From: Cristatella mucedo | Taxonomy: Eukaryota; Bryozoa; Phylactolaemata; Cristatellidae | Direction of reading: 5' to 3' | DNA length: 64,000 nucleotides | Assembly: GCA_009760855.2 (NCBI GenBank) | Contig: WPIO01000006.1 | Span: 7,995,001-8,059,000 of the forward strand | Shown: in pieces, positions 1-11,659 of the stretch | Numbering within the stretch: position 1 is the stretch's first letter | Layout: each line of letters begins with the position of its first letter | Translations under genes and position numbers: made by a program | Notes under the pieces: model-generated | The model's input: the letters and a program-made list of their open reading frames with translations, nothing else | Told to the model about the DNA's origin: nothing | Databases searched by the model: none

Positions 1-127
1 CTGACAGCCTGCCCTCTTTTGTGCGACCTACGTCATTCTGGGCAGCAACGTTGAATGTAACGGAAATAGCCCGATCTGGTCCTTCAACTCGATTTGGGAG
101 TATTGTTCGCAGGTTTTCTTTAAATAC

Positions 128-332
128 GGAGCGACAGAAGCACGTCGGACATTGAATTGAACACAGAAAGAATAATTTCGTCCATCGAGGGCATCGGTAC
201 CGAAATCCCTGGGTTACCGGTCCAGCGCTCTCCGGCCAAGACTACCGTGCCTAAGACGTTGTATACATCCAGGAGAATTACTGCAATTCCGAATGCAAGC
301 GATTTTCGATAGTCGTTAAGGCTCTTCAAATG
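128..332 (-). CDS. Candidate membrane-spanning exon, possibly a downstream exon of NRF-like gene A
   Basis: On the minus strand a reading frame opens at a good splice acceptor (pyrimidine-containing tract, then CCACAG at 338-333) and runs 68 codons. It starts HLKSLNDYRK, continues with a hydrophobic stretch (LAFGIAVILLDVYNVLG) and then a polar loop. A charged segment followed by one membrane helix is what NRF-6-family proteins carry just after the NRF domain. The frame at the acceptor is phase 0, compatible with the phase-0 end of exon 2 at 9186. The donor (GTATTT at 127) is weak, and the exon carrying the last NRF cysteines was not found between the two. Assignment to gene A is inference; it could be a chance ORF. 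Confidence 0.3.
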
Positions 333-689
333 CTGTGGTATAGAAATCAGGCTGTTAAATCAGTAATCGCATACTTTTAATTTAATAGCACTGGGCCATA
401 AAGCCTCGACTTTGAGCCATCGACAGGTACCTGCTCGAGCCCAAAAATCATTGTACTGAGTATAGAAATGCATGTGTTCACAATGGCGAATTTTGGCGAC
501 AAGTGCAGCTTATTACGCCAGCCGGCCGCGGTCGGCGACCGCTGAACTCATACACTGCACGACACGGCAGTTTAGGCCAGTAGGAAGCAGCCTTACCAGC
601 GGTGTGCCACGATATCCTAGTTTTTGCGATTGAGGACAGTGATCGATCTGGCAGATGAGGCTCTAGCTAGGCTCAAATCATGACTGTAT
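333..689. other. Unassigned sequence
   Basis: No coding exon, RNA gene or recognised repeat is visible here. If the 128-332 exon belongs to gene A, this would be intron. Confidence 0.4.
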
Positions 690-1000
690 CGTTGTGTTCA
701 GTTCTCGGTGTCTCTTGACCAGTCACCCGTGGAGTTCCACGAGGTATGTCATGGGCCATTTGCTTGTCTTTATTTATTTGCAGCTCTCCAAAAACTAATT
801 AGGGTCCATGGCATCGGCTATCGCTTCTAAGTCTTAGATACCTAGCTGTTCTTATCGTTAAAATAATCAAAAAGGGCTGCAGCCGTTGCTTAACTGAAGT
901 GACGCCTTGCAGATATTCGATCGCAGATTTGGGTCAATCTTAAGCTAAGCGATAATAAAAACTGAATGCCTACTCGCATGACACCCCCCCCGAGTATGGC
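690..1000 (+). mobile_element. Degenerate LINE reverse-transcriptase fragment
   Basis: Translated with frameshifts, the segment shows remnants of the order seen in CR1/L2-type reverse transcriptases: a GVPRG-like motif at about 730-745, a HGIGYR-like segment at about 808-825, and a VNLKLSDNK motif at about 932-960. That order matches the fingers/palm/thumb region of the better-preserved LINE-B copies. There are several stops and indels, so it is an old inactive fragment. The exact ends are uncertain. Confidence 0.5.
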
Positions 1001-1847
1001 TGAACTTGGAGAGAATTTTCTCTTCTAGCATATAGATGCGAGTATTTATTAGGAGGGGCTTATGCACATAGGCAGTTTTTTGAAAAATAACTTACTCGTT
1101 TTCAGCACAAAAGTGCTTCGCTGGCACAACCAAGAACGCGGACGCAGTCAAGGCAACGACGGATACTGTGGATGAGGAAATTGTTAAGTGCATTGATGCG
1201 TTCGATGGAGCCTATTTAGAATATATATAAATATATATATAAATATAAATATAAATATATAGAGTAGCTATTAGAGTTGAGTATAGGAGGTTAAGACGTT
1301 ACGAACACTTTGTAGCAAGCCGCTGAGACTCGGATTATTCACTCCAAACAGGATGAATTCCGGCACGCAGCTTGTAGCTTGCGCATGTATTTGCCCGTGC
1401 ATATCAGTGTGGAGCAGGGGTCCTACTAACTCGCGGCCCTCGATGTCTTGCTGTGTGCTTCAGTCTCAGTGTATATTCACGATAACCGCTCGTCATTAGC
1501 TCTTGCTTATCAGATTGTGAGCTCTTACAATTACATGCACGTACGTACATGTGTAAATACACACACATACATCTAGTAAACAATCATATGAAATTAAATA
1601 TTTTAGAGCACTGGACTTAGAATCAGAATCAGTCGCGAGAGACATCTGCTCGCTGTAATGAGCGAAAATTTGGCAATTATCTCGCCAACCCACTGACCCG
1701 AAAAATTTTTGCATCTCGCCAATTTTTATCTATCTTTTCATCATTTGAGCGAGGCTAATTCGTATTAAAAATCTGTAGCCATTATAATGACAATGTGCCG
1801 TTATAATGGCATGCGGGAAGAATAAGCGAGCCGCTGCCGCCGGCGAG
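1001..1847. other. Unassigned sequence with a short AT-rich tract
   Basis: No gene is recognised. Positions about 1218-1262 form an irregular A/T tract of ATAAAT-like units. The rest is unique-looking with only short, unconvincing ORFs. Confidence 0.4.
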
Positions 1848-2045
1848 CGGTACCTACTAGCGACAAAGATAACAAAAAACTATCTGATTTAACAGACTCT
1901 TTTTGTATAGCGACAAAAGAGCCTTTACGGTTATCACCACCGCTTGCAGTAGCGATAAGGGATCGCCCACCTCACGATTCGAACCCACGACCTCGGGGCC
2001 AAAAAGCAACCGCCTTACCCAGTGAGCCATTACGGCTCACCGGAT
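1848..2045 (-). mobile_element. SINE-1 copy (tRNA-derived)
   Basis: Read on the minus strand, the 5' part looks like a tRNA. It has a box A-like TGGCTCACTGGGTAAGG, a variable arm with a run of T, then a box B-like GGTTCGAATC. A non-tRNA body follows with CGTAAAGGCTC and TTTTGTCGC motifs. The same body occurs at 37395-37575 (+) and, split by another element, at 16780-17455 (-), so this is a dispersed family rather than a functional tRNA gene. SINEs are transcribed by RNA polymerase III and mobilised by a LINE in trans. Confidence 0.75.
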
Positions 2046-3280
2046 CGCTGCAGCCATGCGCTTTCAAGATGGCATCTCGAAGTATTCTCTCCCTTCTGCG
2101 GAGCCTGCGATAGCTGACTGCTTTTTTGTGAGGCCTGACCGCCTACCGACCGTCTGTATTGTGCCATGTACCGCTCCATTCATCATCAGTCCTGCTGGAC
2201 CCGAAGCTGCTTTCGCAGTCGGAGAGGAGAGGGCGGAAACTGCGGCAGCGCTTGCCGATCTGCTAGTTGATCGGCAGGGTCATCTAGTCATTTGGAAATT
2301 ACATCAGTCAGCAACGCAATGCGAGCCCAGACGCACTCGGCTACAGGTTTTCTGGAATCGTCTGCTCTAAGCGAGGCATGCCAGGCGGCACTCCACAGGC
2401 GTGTCGCTTCTTAACTGGACTTTCGGAGCGAGAACACCCGGCGCAGTCGTCTAGCTTCTGGGTCTGGTGCTTATCGGCTGTTTCGCGAAGCAGTGAAATG
2501 AAAGAATAGCTCAGGTTGATCCTCTCTGAAGGCAGGGCCTTTCTATTCTAGAGGACCCGATCGCTTTTGACTACCAAAGACATAGCAGAGCCAAAGCTGA
2601 CCACACTTAGGATTCACACACGACCGAGTAAGCGCGTGCACGCAGAAATTACGAGTGAGCACACGGCATGGTAGTATTTTTCTGATGAAGAATCTGAGAA
2701 ACATTGTTGTGGTTTCCTCGACGATAGCTGCGCACAATCAATCAATCGCGCGAAGCCGATAGTCGCTCCCGAAAGCGAGACGGCGAAAGAAAAGGCGAGA
2801 AAGCGAGCGTAGGAAACAATGATGGCCTGTCAATGCAACGAGATTCTTTTTAGTGTTCTACATCGCTGTCCGTTTTAGCTGACCAGAATTGGTCACTCTT
2901 TAGGAAGCAGGCGGCAGAGAAGAGTGACCAACTACAATTAGTTCACCGGTCTCTAGGAAATGGACGTGACTAAAGGTTTGCAATGGTACAGTCCAACGCA
3001 GAAAGCCACTCTTCACTCAAAACACCGTGTCGTGATCTCCATTCGCATCGTCTGTAAAGCTAGGTACAATCCCACCAGCTGCCGCGCTAGTCTCGCTCTT
3101 GCTACTTGCTTCGCAAGGTGTTGCCGTGCGATAGTTCCGAAAGAAGAAACTCATTTGACATCGTGACTTTTGGCTACGTACAGAAAAGAAAATACGAAAG
3201 CTCTGATATAGATAGCAGATGGCCGCGTGTATAGTGGATCAGAACTTCGCCTTAAGCTCGAGGTATTTAGAAATTTAGGC
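2046..3280. other. Unassigned sequence
   Basis: Short ORFs exist on both strands (for example 2056-2370 +) but none shows a recognisable domain or splice context. A 12-bp inverted repeat (TTGGTCACTCTT / AAGAGTGACCAA) with a short loop lies at about 2889-2926. Confidence 0.4.
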
Positions 3281-3922
<642 letters not shown>

Positions 3923-6235
3923 ATGCATCTCCGTCTGTAACACCACAAAGTAATTCAGACTAAATGGGTGGTACGAAAGTGAGTTCTCTACAGCGGACTC
4001 AAAGCCTCAGCGGCTTTCAATACGCATTCGGCAGCCAACAGACTTCATTTCACGCCAATAAAGAGCAGGCGACGTGGTCTCAGTTGCGGACGATGCTATC
4101 TCCCTGCCACTAGCTATGTCTCTCCGCCGCATGCTGCAGTCAAGAGGTTAGTTGACTTAGTGAGTAGCATGAAAGTAGTAGGTCAGAACGGCTGGACAGG
4201 AAGTGTTACTCTCGGCAGCAAGAAGGTTGACGTCGTTGCGTAAGAATTGTGGAAGCTTATTCCACAGTCTAGGACCTGCAGAACAAAAGCTTCTACCGCT
4301 AACGGTCTTTAAGCAAAAGAGAGGAACGCCTAATTTACAGTCCAAAAAGGACCTGAGGGCACGAAGAGGCTGAAACTAGTGCAGCAGTTTAGCAGGATTT
4401 GAAGGAGCCTAGCCTTGGCGGGCCTTGTGAGTCAGCGTAAGAACTTTACTCTATATCCGTCGACCAACCGGAAGCTATCGAAGCTCCTTTAGCAAAGGAG
4501 ACAGATAATCAAAAATCTGGAATTTCCTAACCAGCCTTGCTGTTATATTTATCACCAGTTGCAGTGGCCTAGCGGCTTTTTACGGTAGCACAGCCAAAAT
4601 GAAATCGCAACAATATAACCTAGTCAGAACCAACGGGATAGTAAAGTTTTTGCAATCCACCATGGTAGACAGTGACTATTCTTAGATAGGGATCGGACGA
4701 GATGGCTAGCTGTTGAGGCAGTCTTCCTGATACAACTTTCAAAATGTAGACAGCTTTTAATACGACACATGGTAATAATAATATTAAATTTGATAGAGCG
4801 CCATCAGGGAACTCAATCTAGGCGCTTTACAGTTGCTGCAAGGGCTAAATTCCGAGCACGCGGTGACGGTAGTCAAGCAGCACCAACTAGACCAGCCGAA
4901 CGCTTAGGGTGTCTTATGAGTAACAGCTCCGTTTTATATTGCTAAGTTTAAGGAAATTTTCCGACATCCAGGATTAAATGCCTGTACGGCAACCGTTGAG
5001 TTTATCAGTGGCTGCAGCAGATTTCGGTGGTTTATACGACTTAAACAGCTGAGTATCGTCAGTATACAAGTGATGTAATGCAATGTATCTCCGTCTGTAA
5101 CTCCACAAAGTCATAAAGAAAACGTGAGTGTTACGCAGGAAAATTTTGTATAGCGCACTCACAGCCTAAGCGGCTTTTGGTACGCATTCGGTAGCCAACA
5201 GACTCCGTCTCACGCAACCAAGAGAAAGTGGGAATCATAGCAGAGTCAGGAGAGCAGTTGGTGTTGTGAGTAGCATGGAAGTAGCAGTTCAGAACCGCTG
5301 AAAAGGATGAGCCATAGTCGGCAGTAGGAGAGTAGTTGTCGCTGCGATACTGACCACGCGGGCTCGAATCACTTTTTTTTTTTTTATAAAGGTTCAGTAT
5401 AAATAAATAGCAAAAAAAAAGACCGAGAACGAACCCTTGTGGGACTCTACAGGTGAATGGTCTGGTGGATAAGACCTGACTCCACACGGCACGGATTGAA
5501 CATGATTGGACAAATACGGTTTGAACTAAGTGCCTAGTCTGCCAGACCGATTGCCTTTCTCAGTCATTTAAGTATGCTTGCGTGATCCATAGTGTCAAAC
5601 GCCACCGACAGATGCAGCAGCAGGGCAGCCAGGGCAGTTACATTTTCGTCGTCAGTGCTGCATGTGATGTTAGTGGTTACACCGAGGAGAACAGTTTCAG
5701 CAGAATTAGATCGCTTGAATCGCGACCGAAATTTTTCTACTAATTTATTCTTTTCAATGCGTACTAGAAGCTGCTTAGTGACAATCTTTTCAAGGATTTA
5801 AAAAAAGCGAAACTGAGCTATAATTTGCTTGGTCCTCTGAATCTCATAAAAACTTTTACGTATTGGTCTAACGATGGCCGATTTGAAGGACTTAAAGATA
5901 CCCATTATCCAGGGAAGCCTTAACAATTTTAGTATTTGTTGGGATATGTTTGTCTTCCAATGACGACACAGAGCAGATGGTACAATTTCTTCAGTAGACG
6001 AGCCCTTTTTAATACACTTCATTAAGGTAACCATATGGCAAGCAGAAACCTCGGAAAACCTCTAAAGGAATGTTACAGGTTGCGACTCAACAACTGCTAG
6101 AGTCAGAAGGGGCTTTATGGAAGCACGAATGTGTGCAATTTTATGGTAAAGAAGGCTAAAAACTTGTTGAACGAGCCGTTAATATCTGTCAAGTGAGACT
6201 CTCCGAGTTGGCAAGCGATTTGTTCACCATCGGTT
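3923..6235 (-). mobile_element. LINE-B copy, 5'-truncated reverse-transcriptase region, interrupted
   Basis: Minus-strand LINE of the CR1/L2 type, with its 3' end at about 3923 and going upstream toward 6.2 kb. From 5' to 3' the frame-broken translation shows SAIVRPIRK (RT N-terminal region, near 5860-5880), CRVPQGFVLG (near 5430), LYTDDTQLFKSY (active-site YxDD region in degraded form, near 5030-5070) and GPRLWNKLPQFLRND (RT C-terminal tail, near 4225-4290). The 3' UTR begins with the family's GTTACAGACGGAGATA-like end. Many stops and frameshifts make it dead. A second LINE-B 3' fragment splits it at about 5070-5355. The 5' boundary near 6235 is approximate. Confidence 0.8.
5070..5355 (-). 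mobile_element. LINE-B 3' fragment nested in an older LINE-B copy
   Basis: This starts with the LINE-B 3' tail (TAATG-CAATG then TATCTCCGTCTGTAACTCC on the plus strand) and runs to about 5345. It separates the DDTQLF-encoding part of the older copy (4974-5069) from its upstream VPQG-encoding part (5390-5470). An insertion of a 5'-truncated LINE-B into another LINE-B explains this order. The target-site duplication is not clear. Confidence 0.65.
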
Positions 6236-7312
6236 ATTTTCACGGTTTATACTCTCCCTCTTGCCGATGTGATTGCCAAGCACAATCTAGGCTTTCACTT
6301 CTATGCGGATGATACTCAGTTGTACCTTTGCTTAGATCCTTCCCAGCATTCGAGCACCTCAAATTTTCTCAACTTTCGTGCTCATGTATTGATGGCATCC
6401 GCACATGGATGGCAGCAAATTTTCTTAAATTAAAATGATGATAAAAATGAACTTATTAGTCATGGGCAAACCAAGTGTGATTCAGAAATTGGAAAGGCTA
6501 ACTCTAAAAATCGGCTCGGCCAGCATATCTCCTATTGAGTGTGCATGAAATCTGGTTGTCATATTCCAAAGTGACCTTTCGTTAGACGACCTCACCAGGT
6601 CCACAGTCAGGTCTGCCCACTTTCAGCTACTCACTGCTTGCTGGCCTACCGGCATGTGCAATCAGGCGATTGCAGCTGGTGCAAAACTCTGCAGCTAGGC
6701 TTGTCTGTCGTGAGCCTCGCAGTTGCCACATCACACTACTTCTCGCCGAAATGCACTGGCTACCAGTCCAGCAATGGATTAACTTCAAGGTTTTGTCGCT
6801 CACTTTTAGCTCCCTTCATTCTTTGGCTCCAGCCTATCTCTCAGATTTGCTCCACCACCAGGCCAAGCATTGTACCACCCGCTTTTCGGAATCCAACAGT
6901 CTACCAATACCTTGTACAAACCTCAAATCCTTTGGAGACCATGTATTTAGTTCGTATGCTCCCAAAGCCTGGAACTCACTCCCCACTTGCGTCAGAACAT
7001 CCCCTGACTTGACTACATTTAAAAAGAACTTAAAAACACACCTATTTAGGACAGCATTTAGTGGGTTCCTGTGATTCGTTCTTGATGTGCTTATGCGTGC
7101 TGACACTGTGCATGCTGCCACTAGCCACACTTGCATGCTGACCCTATGCATGTCACCCCTAGCCATTTTTTCATATTGTTTATCAAGCATGATATTACTC
7201 ACCATTCAATCACGTTTCCCTTTGCAGCAAATGTAAAGCACCTAGAAAGAGATTGAGTTCTCTGAGGGGGCTTTATCAAGTGTATTATTATTATTATTAT
7301 TATTATTATTGT
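6236..7312 (+). mobile_element. LINE-A copy (CR1/L2-like), RT C-terminal half and 3' UTR
   Basis: The plus-strand copy begins near the YADDTQLYLC active-site motif (about 6300-6330). It continues through the thumb/tail region (LVQNSAARLVCR at about 6676-6712, HWLPVQQ, SLAPAYLSDLL, KAWNSLPTCV) to the 3' UTR and ends in an ATT microsatellite at about 7286-7312. The C-terminal 134 codons (6670-7074) stay open, but upstream stops make the copy inactive. The 3' UTR (GTGATTCGT through GCGCTTTATCAAGTG-like end) is shared by all LINE-A copies here and defines the family. Confidence 0.85.
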
Positions 7313-7936
7313 GGAGTGCGCTCACTAAAAGCCCATTAAAATTTTATTTTGTTGTTAAAAATGCGAGAGAACTTTACAGCGTAGCACCCACACAGCCTTG
7401 GTCGCATTTCAAAATTGCCGACAAAAATGATAGCAAGAAATAGACTGAAACTGGTGGCGAGCACAAATTCAAGTCGGTCTCTCGTTAACTCTTTACTGAG
7501 CGCCGACGCCGGAAGTCGCACGAGGGGAGAGAAAAGCCAGGCCCGAGCGACGTCCATCGTCCAAGGGCTGCGAGCGGTACGAGCGCAGAGAGAAAGCAGA
7601 ACCGAAAACGTCACGCTGCTTCGTCACGTGACCCGATCATTGAGCCATTGTCGCGCTCGCTGACTCGCCCGTTAGCGTGGTGATTCGGCGTTGCCTAGGG
7701 ACAGAAGCATTCCGCGAAAGTTTCCTTAGATAGCGGCCACGATTGTACGACCGTTGAGCAGATGAAATGAAGCGCGACCAGGACTCGGGGATGTAGGGTT
7801 AGTCGCACAGGGGTTTTAAAGTACGGCAAGGTCGGCAGAGACTCACTCGGTGGCACGAGTGAGTCTCTGCTCGGTGGCACGAGTGAGTCTCACTGCGCGC
7901 ACGAGGCCGTGCTGAGCGGCGAAGGCAGCGAGAGCT
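7313..7936. other. Unassigned GC-richer spacer between inverted LINE-A copies
   Basis: About 620 bp between the 3' tails of two LINE-A copies in opposite orientation. It contains a direct repeat at about 7848-7890 (GTGGCACGAGTGAGTCTC-type unit) but no recognised gene. Short ORFs on both strands look like chance. Confidence 0.4.
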
Positions 7937-9105
7937 ATAATAATAATAATAATAATAAAAATAATAATAATAATGATGCACTTGATAAAGCGCCCTCAGA
8001 GAACTCAATCTCTTTCTAGGCGCTTAACATATGCTGCAACGGGAAACGCGATTGAATGGTGAGTAATATCATGCTTGATAAACAACATGAATAACATGGT
8101 TAGGGGTGACATGCACAGGGTCAGCATGCAAGTGTGGCTAGTGGCAGCATGCACAGTATCAGCACGCATAAGCACATCAACGACGAATCACAGGGACCCA
8201 CTACATGCTGTCCTAGATAGGTGTGTTTTTAATATCTTTTTAAATGTTGTCAAGTCAGGGGATGTTTGGACGAAAGTGAGGAGTGAGTTCCAGGCTTCGG
8301 GAGCATACGAACTAAATACATGGTCTCCAAAGGATTTGAGGTTTGTACAAGGTATTGGTAAACTATTGGATTCCGAAAAGCGGGTAGTACGATGCTTGGC
8401 CTGGTGGGGGAGTAGATCTGATAGATAGGCTGGAACCAAAGAATGAAGGGACCTAAAGGTGAGCGACAAAACCTTGAAGTTGATCCGTTGCTTGACTGGT
8501 AGCCAGTGCAGGTCGGTGAGAAGTGGTCTGATGTGGCAACTGCGACGCTCACGACAGACAAGCCTAGCTGCAGAGTTTTGCACCAGCAGTAATCGCCTGA
8601 TTGCACATGCCGGTTGGCCAGCAAGCAGTAAGTTACAGAAGTCAAGACGGGATCTCACAAATACACGGACAACTTAGACGTGGTATTCTTATCTGAACAA
8701 GCCCGAATTTTAGCAATGTTATGTATCTGAAAGTAGGCAGACTTGACTGTGGAGCTGATGTGGTCGTCTAACGAGAGGTCACTCTAGCATTTTTACACCC
8801 AGATTTCGAGCTGATTCAACAGAAGATGTGCTGGCAGAGCCAATTTTGAGAGTCAGCCTTTCCAATTTCTGAATCACACTGGGTTTGCCCATAGCTAGTA
8901 AGTTCGTTTTATCATCATTTAGTTTTAGAAAATTTGTTGCCATCGATGTGCAGATGTCATCAATACATGCAGTAAGTGAGTTGAGAGAATTCGAGGTGCT
9001 CGAGGGCTGGGAGGAATCAAAACAAAGGTACAACTGAGTGTCATCCGCATAGAAGTGAAAGCCTAGATTGTGCTTGGCAATCACATCAGCAAGAGGCAGA
9101 GTAGA
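7937..9105 (-). mobile_element. LINE-A copy, RT C-terminal half and 3' UTR
   Basis: Minus-strand LINE-A with the 3' AAT microsatellite at about 7937-7975 and 5' truncation near 9105. The minus-strand translation gives FHFYADDTQLYLCFDSS (RT active-site region with the catalytic DD, 9010-9060), MRSRLDFCNLLLAG, LVQNSAARLVCR and AYLSDLLPHQAKH. It is very similar to the copies at 6236-7312 and 51523-52635, so the family amplified relatively recently. A frame break lies between the DDTQLY part and the tail. It lies in intron 2 of NRF-like gene A if that gene continues downstream. Confidence 0.85.
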
Positions 9106-9185
9106 CGGCGAGCGAATCAGTGGACGCCCAATTAATTTTAGGCATAGCCAGCGTCCGACGTCTCCAGGCGGCAGCGTTCACTCAC

Positions 9186-9391
9186 AGCTTTTGGCACGTT
9201 CAGACTCTCGGGGATCTCAAAATTGACATCGCAGTAGCTTCCGTTGAAACCGACCGTCGACGAGATATTAGTACCGCCAGGCGCCAGTACACCCTTGGCC
9301 GCGGAGACGCCGAGGCACTGATCGTAGTGGCCGATCCAGTTGATGTTTCCGTACAGCACGCCGGCCGGAAGCTTGCCCCACGAGTCGAACA
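9186..9391 (-). CDS. NRF-6-like gene A, exon 2 (core of the NRF domain)
   Basis: Second coding exon of an NRF-6-like (nose resistant to fluoxetine) gene. Acceptor TTTTGCCGTCGCAG ends at 9392 and donor GTGAGT starts at 9185. Joining exon 1 (phase 1, one A) to TG at 9391 makes a Met codon and reads WAINMFDSWGKLPAGVLYGN, the diagnostic NRF signature, then HYDQCLGV and GSYCDVNFEIP. The exon adds Met233 plus 68 codons and ends in phase 0. Cysteines at about residues 258 and 286 fit the conserved extracellular NRF cysteines. NRF-domain proteins usually continue into an acyltransferase-3 membrane domain. In C. elegans the family is linked to fluoxetine response and yolk/lipid transport; the enzymatic activity here is inference. 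The open frame past the donor is intron. Confidence 0.88.
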
Positions 9392-10048
9392 CTGCGACGG
9401 CAAAAGCGACGCTGCCGCGCTGCTGCCAACTGGGCGGCAGCGGGTGGCACTCGCTCGCGGCTTCTAGCGAAGAGTGAGGTCGCGCCTCTGACGTCTGATA
9501 AGCTGTTGATGGCGCGCAGTTTTGAAAATAATAGTAATGATAGAAATACGCTTGTTTAGCAAACTCAGATAATTCAACCTTTCCTCTAGGCAATTTGTGT
9601 ATACATGTGATGTCAGCGAGGCCGTCCGTGTGAGCTTATGGACTCTACGTTTCCCCTCTAGCTTAATAATTTCCGTGATAACGACTAGGAGAAGCAATGA
9701 CGTAGGATATGTAGAATGACATTCTTCTTAGCGGCAGGTACGCGACACCACGCAGAACACCAAAGCTGGCTCAAAGACGTTTATTCACATGGACGCCGCA
9801 GCGGGCAGTGTGCGACTGCTCTGCCCGACGTCCTCGACGTAACTCCCGGGCCTTTGCCGCCCATAAGTTGAATATTGCTACCATAAATCACAGCAGCCCA
9901 TAAACCAACGGCAACGGCAGTGTCATAATCTCTGCTGGCCCATAAGTAATAATGCAACAAATGCTATTGACCTATAAACCATTAACATCTCAAAATAGCC
10001 ACAGCGTATGACCAAAAGCGCAGCATATTATTCGCAATATCTCAGGCG
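9392..10048 (-). other. Intron 1 of NRF-like gene A, 3' part without recognised features
   Basis: Intron sequence adjacent to exon 2 and its acceptor. No transposon or RNA gene is recognised before the GC-rich block starting near 10050. Confidence 0.55.
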
Positions 10049-10129
10049 ATGCCTACGTCAAGTCATTCCTTCTCTGCGTCTGGACAGGAGGCCGTAGGAC
10101 ACCGGGCGCTGTCGCATGCACAAGGTCTT

Positions 10130-10245
10130 ATGGGCGGCATTTTCAAATGGACGCATGAATGGACGCATGAAATGGACGCATTTTCAAATGGACGCATGAA
10201 TGGACGCATGAAATTGATGCATTTTCAAATGGACGCAATGCGCAG
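10130..10245. repeat. Minisatellite based on an ATGGACGCATGA-type unit
   Basis: About five copies of a TTTTCAAATGGACGCATGAA-like unit with internal duplication of the ATGGACGCATGA core, between 10140 and 10235. It gives repetitive peptides in both frames of both strands, which explains the ORFs here. It lies inside intron 1 of gene A. Confidence 0.8.
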
Positions 10246-10774
10246 GGCCTCGCACAAGCCGGAGCCCTGCGCGTGCGTAGTGCTGCAGACAATCGTTGAA
10301 GTGCCGCCGCCGCCACAGCAGCAGCAGCAGGACGCTGCAGCAGGTCTGCCGGATCGCGCCAGCGGTCGGTTTGCGTCCACTCAACGACGCAGCATTCGTA
10401 CGACGCCGTTAGCCAGTGCAAGATTTAGTTCCCGTGACGGGCAGCAGACAGCAAGTCGCGCGCGCGCGCGCACTCACGCGACACAGCAGGAAACCGGTCG
10501 CTCAAGCGCGACGGAGAATCTCGTCTTGACGCCTCTCGTTTGCTATCGAGAGGCGGCGAAGGCGTCTCGTAGCCCGAATGTAGCCTTCTTTCTGATACCA
10601 CTTCTGCCGCGTCGGATCGTACGCGTGTACGCGTGCGCGCGCATGCGCACACGTACATGCATACGTCACGCATACGTCATGCGTCACGTACGCGTATGCG
10701 TACATGACGGCGAGAATCGTCTCGAGAATTTTCTGCGCGAGTTGGGCAAAATGCACAATTGCGTCTCTTTTGCT
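10246..10774. other. GC-rich intronic block with alternating purine-pyrimidine tracts
   Basis: A GC- and CpG-rich stretch inside intron 1 of gene A. It includes an 18-bp GC/CG alternation near 10456-10474 and a long run of ACGT/GCGC/CATG palindromes at about 10610-10710. An ORF of about 240 codons crosses it on the plus strand, but no domain is recognised and the minisatellite contributes much of it. It could be an alternative promoter or an old repeat. Confidence 0.35.
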
Positions 10775-11330
10775 TAGGGAGCTGCGATGGCTCCCGTTTG
10801 ACCATCTGATACAGAGCGAAATCCTTCCTCCGACCCACAAGGGCTGGCTACTACGGCTTGACCACGTCATACCGAGGCTGAACTGCTGCACCGATGGTTT
10901 CAGCCTCCTCGTGCCCTCGGGTTCCTTGTGGACAGTACATAAGCTGTTCGAATTTTTCGCATAACGGCAGCTGGTGACGAAAGCTCTTTCTCTGCAGGTA
11001 CAAGACTACTTCGAAACTCACGTCCGCAATTCTTGCTTAACGACAGTTTCTCTCCTGCTGCCTACGATCGCTCGCCGCTCATCTTTTCCAGCCGACCCGC
11101 GCAGCAGCCATTTCGATGCCAATCACTTCCTCGACTCAGCCTTCCGGACTCAGCCCGCGCTTCGCACTTTATCCTTGTTGCGTAAGATAGAGACTCGTGG
11201 CTCCCGTTTGCGCTGACCTAAAGCTAATTAGGCTTCCAGTATATACACTCACTGCAAAACTCTCCAGAGTAATGCCCGCTCGGAATTTTCGGCTTTGGTA
11301 GGTTACCCACGAATATCGTCGTGCGTTACG
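10775..11330 (+). mobile_element. Ancient degenerate LINE-B copy
   Basis: This follows the LINE-B 3' region step by step: GGAGCTGCGATGGCTCCCGT, GACCCACAAGG, GCTGAACTGCTGCA, TTTCAGCC, AGCTGTTCGAA, CTCTGCAGGT, CAATTCTTGC, then TTGTTGCGTAAG and the CAAAACTCTCC-AGTAATGCCC end. It diverges strongly from the copy at 11660-12212, with many point changes and small indels. It is an old insertion in intron 1 of gene A. Confidence 0.7.
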
Positions 11331-11659
11331 GAAGCGAGCAGACACAGACAGCGAGCTGGAAATTAACGGAGTTTTACGCCTATCGAATCATGAGTGAGTC
11401 TGAAATAACCAACTTCCGGTGAAAGTTAAGATCAAAACACTCAGTGTCGCAATATTGTGCCTGCTAGTTAATGTCCAGAAGCAGCAGCCCACGCCCACCA
11501 TTGGCAGCAGGCCGGATAGGCCGCCGACAATGCGTGGGCACAGGGTGCACAGCTCGCTATCCATTTTTAAGCGAACTCTTTATTTTTTTTTGCGGCAATC
11601 ATGTAGCATAAGTCGTCGTGGCTAAAACGAAACTCGTTGGTGAGACTAGGCTAGTTTTT
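11331..11659. other. Unassigned intronic sequence
   Basis: Intron 1 of gene A between two LINE-B copies. No recognised feature. Confidence 0.4.

Noticed and set aside
10049-10777. 242-codon plus-strand ORF
   Set aside because: Built partly from a minisatellite and partly from palindromic CpG-rich text. No protein-like features.
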